Assembly: GCA_900551985.1 (NCBI GenBank)
Contig: URYG01000131.1
Location: 1-8,862, forward strand
Direction of reading: 5' to 3'
Source of the DNA: an uncultured Prevotella sp.
GTDB taxonomy: Bacteria; Bacteroidota; Bacteroidia; Bacteroidales; Bacteroidaceae
DNA: 8,862 nt
Part shown: positions 5,049 through 8,862 of the stretch, piece by piece
Layout of the letters: each line of letters begins with the position of its first letter
Position numbering within the stretch: position 1 is the first letter of the stretch
Position numbers and translations under genes: made by a program
The notes under the pieces: model-generated
Database searches by the model: none
The model's input: the letters and a program-made list of their open reading frames with translations, nothing else
What the model was told of the DNA's origin: nothing

Positions 5049-7127
5049 ATGAAGTTTACTATCATAAGAACCAACAAACAGAACAAGTTGATGGTAAGTA
5101 CGAAAACCATTGACAGTTTTCTGGAACGTATCGCCAAAGACGATTCGAAACAGAGTGTCGCCAATTTCAGGATGAGCGTGCCCCTGATGGAAGGCGATTA
5201 TCAGTTTTATAAAGGCATCAATGAATGGCAACACGTTTATCCAGCCGCTGAGTTCGGAAAGGATGAAAGCGACAACCTTGTATTCAAAAAATCAAACGGA
5301 CTGCTGATGCTCCACTTCATCCACCTGATGACTGATCAGGAGATAGAAGCTACCAAGAAAGCAGCCTGTCTGTTACCGATGACCTTCGCTGCCATCACCG
5401 GAGCCGATGGTAGAAGCCTCATCGTGCTCGTCTGCATCTGCGATGAAGAAGGAAAGATTCCTGAAAAGGAGGAAGATGCAGAACTGCTCTACCAGTGTGC
5501 CTACGAGCAGGTCAAGTCACTCTATCTTTCTCAGATACAGGCAGAACTCAAGGAAGAGAAGCCAACCATGAAATCCAATTTCATGCTCACCCTCGACCCT
5601 TCACCTTATTATAATAGTAAGGCGGTTGCGATGCGCATCTCCAGAACCAGCCAGACAAAGGCAGCGGTTCCTAAAGCCGTAGATGACCTGAAGGCATACA
5701 ACGACTACGAGTTTCTCTATCGCAAGGCAGCAAGGGAGGCTGCAGAAGAAATGACGGAGGCGAAGATGAATTGGACAAATGAAAATGACCAACTGCTCGC
5801 CCGCCTCTCTGCCATCGCAGCCAAACTCTGCCACATGGGACTCACCGAAGAGGAGGCATTCATCCACATCCGCAGAAACAACTGGTACGAAGTAGCCGAA
5901 GAGCAGCTCCGACAGGTGGTGGGAAGCGCATACGCCACTCACAGCAAAGACAAAAAATCGAAGAGTGCAGCCGCAGGAAAGGGCAGAACAGACATCCTAC
6001 AGATGATCAATTATCTGGAAAGCCGCTATCAGTTCCGCTACAATACTGTAATGAAATTTACGGAATATCGCCCCAACAATTCGTGGGTGGGAGACTTCAA
6101 GCCGGTGGATGCCAGAGTGCAGAAAAGCATGACGCTCGATGTGCAGATTGCCGACATCCACGTAAGCATCAAGGACGTGAGAAACTATCTGGAGTCGGAT
6201 CGCATCAGGAACTATAGTCCGATAGAGTCATACCTCTTTGACTGTCTGGGAAAATGGGACGGCAAGGATCGCATCCGTGCCCTGGCACGTACCGTTCCTA
6301 CCCAAAATCCCCATTGGGAAGACTGGTTTTACACCTGGTTCCTGGGAATGGTGGACCAGTGGCGTGGCATGTATCGTCGTCAATATGGCAACAGTACGAT
6401 GCCGCTGCTCATCTCCAAGCAGGGTTACAACAAGAGTACTTTCTGTCGCCGTCTAATTCCGAATGAGTTATCGTGGGGCTTCACCGACAATATGATTCTA
6501 TCAGAAAAGCGACAGGTGTTGCAGGCGATGTCGCAATTCCTACTCATCAATCTCGATGAATTCAACCAGATTTCGCCACAGGTTCAGCAGGGATTCCTGA
6601 AGAATCTGCTGCAACTGCCCACGGTGAAGATCAAGCCGCCATACGGAAGTCATGTACAGGAATTTCCTCGTCTCGCCTCCTTCATTGCCACGAGCAACAT
6701 GACGGATATCCTCGCCGACCCATCCGGCAACCGCCGATTCCTGGGTGTAGAGCTGACGGGACCTATTGATGTAAGTGGCAGACTGAACTACGAGCAGCTT
6801 TATGCACAGGCGATGCAAGCTCTGGAGCAAGGAGAGAAATCCTATTTCAATGCTGCGGAAACCGCCGTCATCATGCAGAGCAACCGACAGTTTGAGCAGA
6901 TTTCTCCCATCAAGCAATGCTTCCTGGAGGTTTTCGAGCCGACTAATGATGTGGAAAAGGGAGAATATCTCACCGCTACTGCTATATTCAGTATTCTGAA
7001 GCAGAAAATCGGTTCATCTCTGCAGGTAACGAGTTTGCACAGATTCGGCAGGGAGCTTCAGAACATCGATGGATTGAAGAGCAAAAGAACCAGATACGGC
7101 ACAGCATACCTAGTGGTTAGGAGATAA
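5049..7127 (+). CDS. VapE/VirE family protein: VirE_N, helicase and DUF3874-like C-terminus
   Basis: The 692-residue protein has the layout of Bacteroidota BT4734/VapE-type proteins. Residues ~40-200 resemble the VirE N-terminal domain (NGLLMLHFIHL, TFAAITGADGRSLIVLV), an archaeo-eukaryotic primase-like fold. Residues ~240-300 look like a primase C-terminal helical region. Residues ~395-580 are the VapE superfamily 3-like helicase: YLFDCLGKWDGKDRI; a modified Walker A, SKQGYNKST (456-464), with Asn before Lys462; Walker B LLINLDEF with Asp503-Glu504; sensor ATSN at 547-550; and likely arginine finger GNRRF (560-564). Residues ~610-692 form a DUF3874-like winged-helix tail. The catalytic DxD of true primases is not visible. 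Relatives occur in prophages, satellites and near capsule loci, where VapE-type proteins serve replication. No integrase or structural phage gene is present. Start: ATG at 5049, no Shine-Dalgarno site. Confidence 0.9.
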   Translation: MKFTIIRTNKQNKLMVSTKTIDSFLERIAKDDSKQSVANFRMSVPLMEGDYQFYKGINEWQHVYPAAEFGKDESDNLVFKKSNGLLMLHFIHLMTDQEIEATKKAACLLPMTFAAITGADGRSLIVLVCICDEEGKIPEKEEDAELLYQCAYEQVKSLYLSQIQAELKEEKPTMKSNFMLTLDPSPYYNSKAVAMRISRTSQTKAAVPKAVDDLKAYNDYEFLYRKAAREAAEEMTEAKMNWTNENDQLLARLSAIAAKLCHMGLTEEEAFIHIRRNNWYEVAEEQLRQVVGSAYATHSKDKKSKSAAAGKGRTDILQMINYLESRYQFRYNTVMKFTEYRPNNSWVGDFKPVDARVQKSMTLDVQIADIHVSIKDVRNYLESDRIRNYSPIESYLFDCLGKWDGKDRIRALARTVPTQNPHWEDWFYTWFLGMVDQWRGMYRRQYGNSTMPLLISKQGYNKSTFCRRLIPNELSWGFTDNMILSEKRQVLQAMSQFLLINLDEFNQISPQVQQGFLKNLLQLPTVKIKPPYGSHVQEFPRLASFIATSNMTDILADPSGNRRFLGVELTGPIDVSGRLNYEQLYAQAMQALEQGEKSYFNAAETAVIMQSNRQFEQISPIKQCFLEVFEPTNDVEKGEYLTATAIFSILKQKIGSSLQVTSLHRFGRELQNIDGLKSKRTRYGTAYLVVRR

Positions 7128-7171
7128 ATTCAGCATTCTCATCATCTGTCTTAGAAATTACAGCCACAAAC

Positions 7172-7204
7172 ATTTGTATATCCACAAATAATATCGTATC
7201 TTTG
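7172..7204 (+). promoter_or_regulatory. Bacteroidota-type promoter of the SGNH hydrolase gene
   Basis: TTTG (7173-7176), a 20-nt spacer and TATCTTTG (7197-7204) match the -33/-7 consensus exactly. The -33 element sits inside an inverted repeat (ATTTGT 7172-7177 with ACAAAT 7184-7189), a possible operator. The leader of about 60 nt begins with two small hairpins (GGGTTT-C-AAACCC and ATCCC-AAAAA-GGGAT). Confidence 0.8.
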
Positions 7205-7271
7205 CAATCGGGTTTCAAACCCTATCCCAAAAAGGGATTACATAAAAAAATCAAACTATATAAAAAACGTC

Positions 7272-7949
7272 ATGAAAAGATTATCAGTTATCGTCTGCCT
7301 CTTTATGTTCGCCCTGATGCCTCTGCTGGCACAAGTGAAGCAGACCGTTGCCGTTCTCGGCGACTCGTATTCAACTTTCGAGGGTTTCATTCCAAAGGGA
7401 TATGCCACCTGGTACACCACTGCGGTTCAAAAAGCAACCGATGTCAACAAGGTGGAGCAAACCTGGTGGTGGCAGGTTATCAAGGAAGGTGGTTACAAGA
7501 TGGGCAACATCAATTCCTATTCAGGTTCCACCATCTGCAACACCGGCTATCGCGATGAGGATTACAGCGACCGTTCATTCATCAACCGCACTACCCTGTT
7601 GGGCAATCCAGACATCATCCTGATTTGCGGCGGAACGAACGACAGTTGGGCGAATGTCCCTATCGGCAATTACCAGTACAGCAACTGGAAGCGTGCCGAC
7701 CTCTACTGTTTCCGTCCTGCCCTGGCAAAGTTGCTTTCCGATCTCCGTCAGCGCCATCCGAATGTAGATATCTACTTCATTCTAAATTCTGAGCTGAAGG
7801 ATGAGATCAACGAGTCAGTAAAAAAAATCTGCAAGACCTATCAGATTCCGGTCATCGCCCTTCATGACATAGACAAGAAGAACGGTCACCCAACTATCAA
7901 GGGAATGCGAAGCCTTGCCGACCAGGTTCTGAAGGTGATAAAGAAATAA
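7272..7949 (+). CDS. Secreted SGNH/GDSL-family hydrolase
   Basis: The 225-residue product starts with a clear signal peptide (KR, hydrophobic residues 4-19, cleavage expected after LLA at 20-21). There is no lipobox cysteine, so it should be periplasmic or secreted. The SGNH blocks follow: GDSYS with nucleophile Ser32; the oxyanion-hole glycine in NSYSGST (Gly85); GGTND with Asn123 (120-124); and a C-terminal GHPTIKGM with catalytic His206. The usual acid three residues before the His is Lys203 here; Asp201 or Asp199 lie nearby. Such enzymes are esterases, often removing acetyl groups from polysaccharides; no substrate can be read from this sequence. Length is typical for a single-domain member. 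It stands alone: its own promoter is about 70 nt upstream and a terminator lies just past the stop. Confidence 0.88.
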   Translation: MKRLSVIVCLFMFALMPLLAQVKQTVAVLGDSYSTFEGFIPKGYATWYTTAVQKATDVNKVEQTWWWQVIKEGGYKMGNINSYSGSTICNTGYRDEDYSDRSFINRTTLLGNPDIILICGGTNDSWANVPIGNYQYSNWKRADLYCFRPALAKLLSDLRQRHPNVDIYFILNSELKDEINESVKKICKTYQIPVIALHDIDKKNGHPTIKGMRSLADQVLKVIKK

Positions 7950-7959
7950 AATTACCGCA

Positions 7960-8018
7960 ATAAGCGTGACATTAAGTGACAATAAAAAGCCATTTAACAT
8001 CACGCTTATATTTTTTTT
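7960..8018 (+). terminator. Rho-independent terminator of the SGNH hydrolase gene
   Basis: ATAAGCGTGA (7960-7969) pairs perfectly over 10 bp with TCACGCTTAT (8000-8009), followed by A and eight T (8011-8018). The 30-nt loop is long but contains short self-complementary stretches. It begins 10 nt after the stop codon and separates this gene from the convergent RhuM-family gene. Confidence 0.8.
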
Positions 8019-8029
8019 AATTCCCTTCA

Positions 8030-8862
8030 CTACTGGTCACCCTTCTGTCTTCTCTTTCTTTTTACAATCTTACCCAAAGCATTGATAGAATCCAGATAAT
8101 CTTCCTCTACTGGAGACAAGGTCTTGACTTGATACTTTCTGTATTCTGCCAAAGCCTTATCCATAGCTTCCTGATGGCTGATGCTACCAGAACCTTTCAG
8201 CAATGGGCGTCCTGTAGATTGCAATATGGTATCGAGCTGCTTCACGTAATCCATCATATAGACAGGACGATGTTCCAAAGCCATAATCTCTGCAAAATCG
8301 AAATATCCAGAAACAAGATTATTGAGAATCTTCAGTTCGTTTTCCTTCAGATAGTTTTTGGCTATCTTTATATCCTTGATGGCAGGTAAATCTCCTTCAA
8401 AAGTTTTCAAACCCATAAATGGCTGTTCTGCGTCTGCCCGTTCATAGATGACCTCAGCTGCAGTATGTCCATGGGCGGCATAATGCAATTTGTTTTGCAC
8501 TATCTTGAAGAATAGCTTCGAGGCATCAGTCCGCGGATCATAGTCAACACTTGTTGCATAGATATCGAGTACCTGACGATAAAGTACCTTCTCTGAAGAG
8601 CGAATATCACGAATGCGGTCTAGCAGTTCTTTCCAGTAACTGCCGCCACCCATTTTCTTGAGTCGCTCATCATCCATTGTGAATCCCTTCACAATATATT
8701 CATGGAGTCGTTCTGTAGCCCACTGGCGGAATCGTGTTCCTTGAATAGATTTTACACGATAGCCCACAGAGATAATTACGTCTAGATTGTAGTACTTTAC
8801 CTCTTTACTCTGTGTTTTTCCCTCTAAAGCACCATGTTGATCAACCGACAGAGCTTTGCAGA
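8030..8862 (-). CDS. rhuM: RhuM family protein, partial (5' end beyond the window)
   Basis: The frame is open from the right edge to the TAG at 8030, giving 277 residues without a start. Residues before the internal GTG at 8767 fit the family too (QSKEVKYYNLDVIISVGYRV), so that GTG is not the start. The signature is the RhuM core, YYNLDVIISVGYRV then GTRFRQWATERLHEYIVKGF, with a conserved helical C-terminal half (YWKELLDRIRDIRSSEKVLY, DPRTDASKLFFKIVQNKLHY, HTAAEVIYERADA, FMGLKTFEG). Full RhuM proteins have about 330-350 residues, so some 55-70 are missing at the N-terminus. RhuM was named in a Salmonella pathogenicity island; homologs are often found in type I restriction-modification loci and genomic islands. 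The molecular function is not settled. It points toward the SGNH gene, tail to tail. Confidence 0.9.
   Translation of the reverse strand, partial: CKALSVDQHGALEGKTQSKEVKYYNLDVIISVGYRVKSIQGTRFRQWATERLHEYIVKGFTMDDERLKKMGGGSYWKELLDRIRDIRSSEKVLYRQVLDIYATSVDYDPRTDASKLFFKIVQNKLHYAAHGHTAAEVIYERADAEQPFMGLKTFEGDLPAIKDIKIAKNYLKENELKILNNLVSGYFDFAEIMALEHRPVYMMDYVKQLDTILQSTGRPLLKGSGSISHQEAMDKALAEYRKYQVKTLSPVEEDYLDSINALGKIVKRKRRQKGDQ

Noticed and set aside
8765..8767. GTG at 8767 as the start of the RhuM-family gene
   Set aside because: The frame continues upstream to the window edge with residues that match RhuM proteins, so the GTG encodes an internal Val.

Overview
The window looks like chromosomal DNA of a Bacteroidota bacterium, most likely a Prevotella/Segatella-type Bacteroidales. 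The signs are TTTG / TAnnTTTG (-33/-7) promoters ahead of four transcription units, start codons preceded by A/T-rich sequence rather than Shine-Dalgarno sites, and protein families typical of that phylum (DUF6078, a VirE_N/VapE-type protein with a DUF3874-like tail). The genus is an inference; there is no rRNA or other marker gene here.

Left part (1-2316, minus strand): a DUF418-type membrane protein and, upstream of it, a HAD-superfamily phosphatase of the YihX type. Each has its own promoter. The phosphatase gene ends in a hairpin terminator that overlaps its stop codon. Between the two genes lies an array of short direct repeats at 32-33 bp intervals that reaches the DUF418 promoter. Upstream of the phosphatase is a roughly 240-nt leader, or a small ORF, that carries a 12-bp tandem repeat.

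Middle-left (2317-4000): an AT-rich intergenic region with four CTTAAG motifs at exact 22-bp intervals and a terminator. It is followed by two broken genes joined head to head: the 3' two-thirds of a TolC-type outer-membrane efflux protein (minus) and the 3' half of a NUDIX/NrtR-like regulator (plus). Both have lost their 5' ends at the same point, near position 3473.

Centre (4000-7127, plus strand): a two-gene unit made of a DUF6078 protein and a 692-residue VapE/VirE-like protein. Phased repeats (10-bp and 21-bp periods) and a strong promoter lie ahead of the first gene. A tandem array of about 22-bp repeats passing into GC-rich hairpins lies between the two genes. A replication-type helicase gene directly behind iteron-like repeats, with no phage or plasmid genes in view, is the most interesting arrangement in the window. 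It could be a relic or domesticated replication module, or part of a defence or satellite element.

Right part (7128-8862): a secreted SGNH/GDSL hydrolase with its own promoter and terminator, then a convergent RhuM-family gene that runs off the right edge.

A theme runs through the intergenic regions: short direct repeats with periods of 10, 21, 22, 22 and 32-33 bp, close to one, two or three turns of B-DNA. No tRNA, rRNA, CRISPR array, integrase or transposase gene was found.
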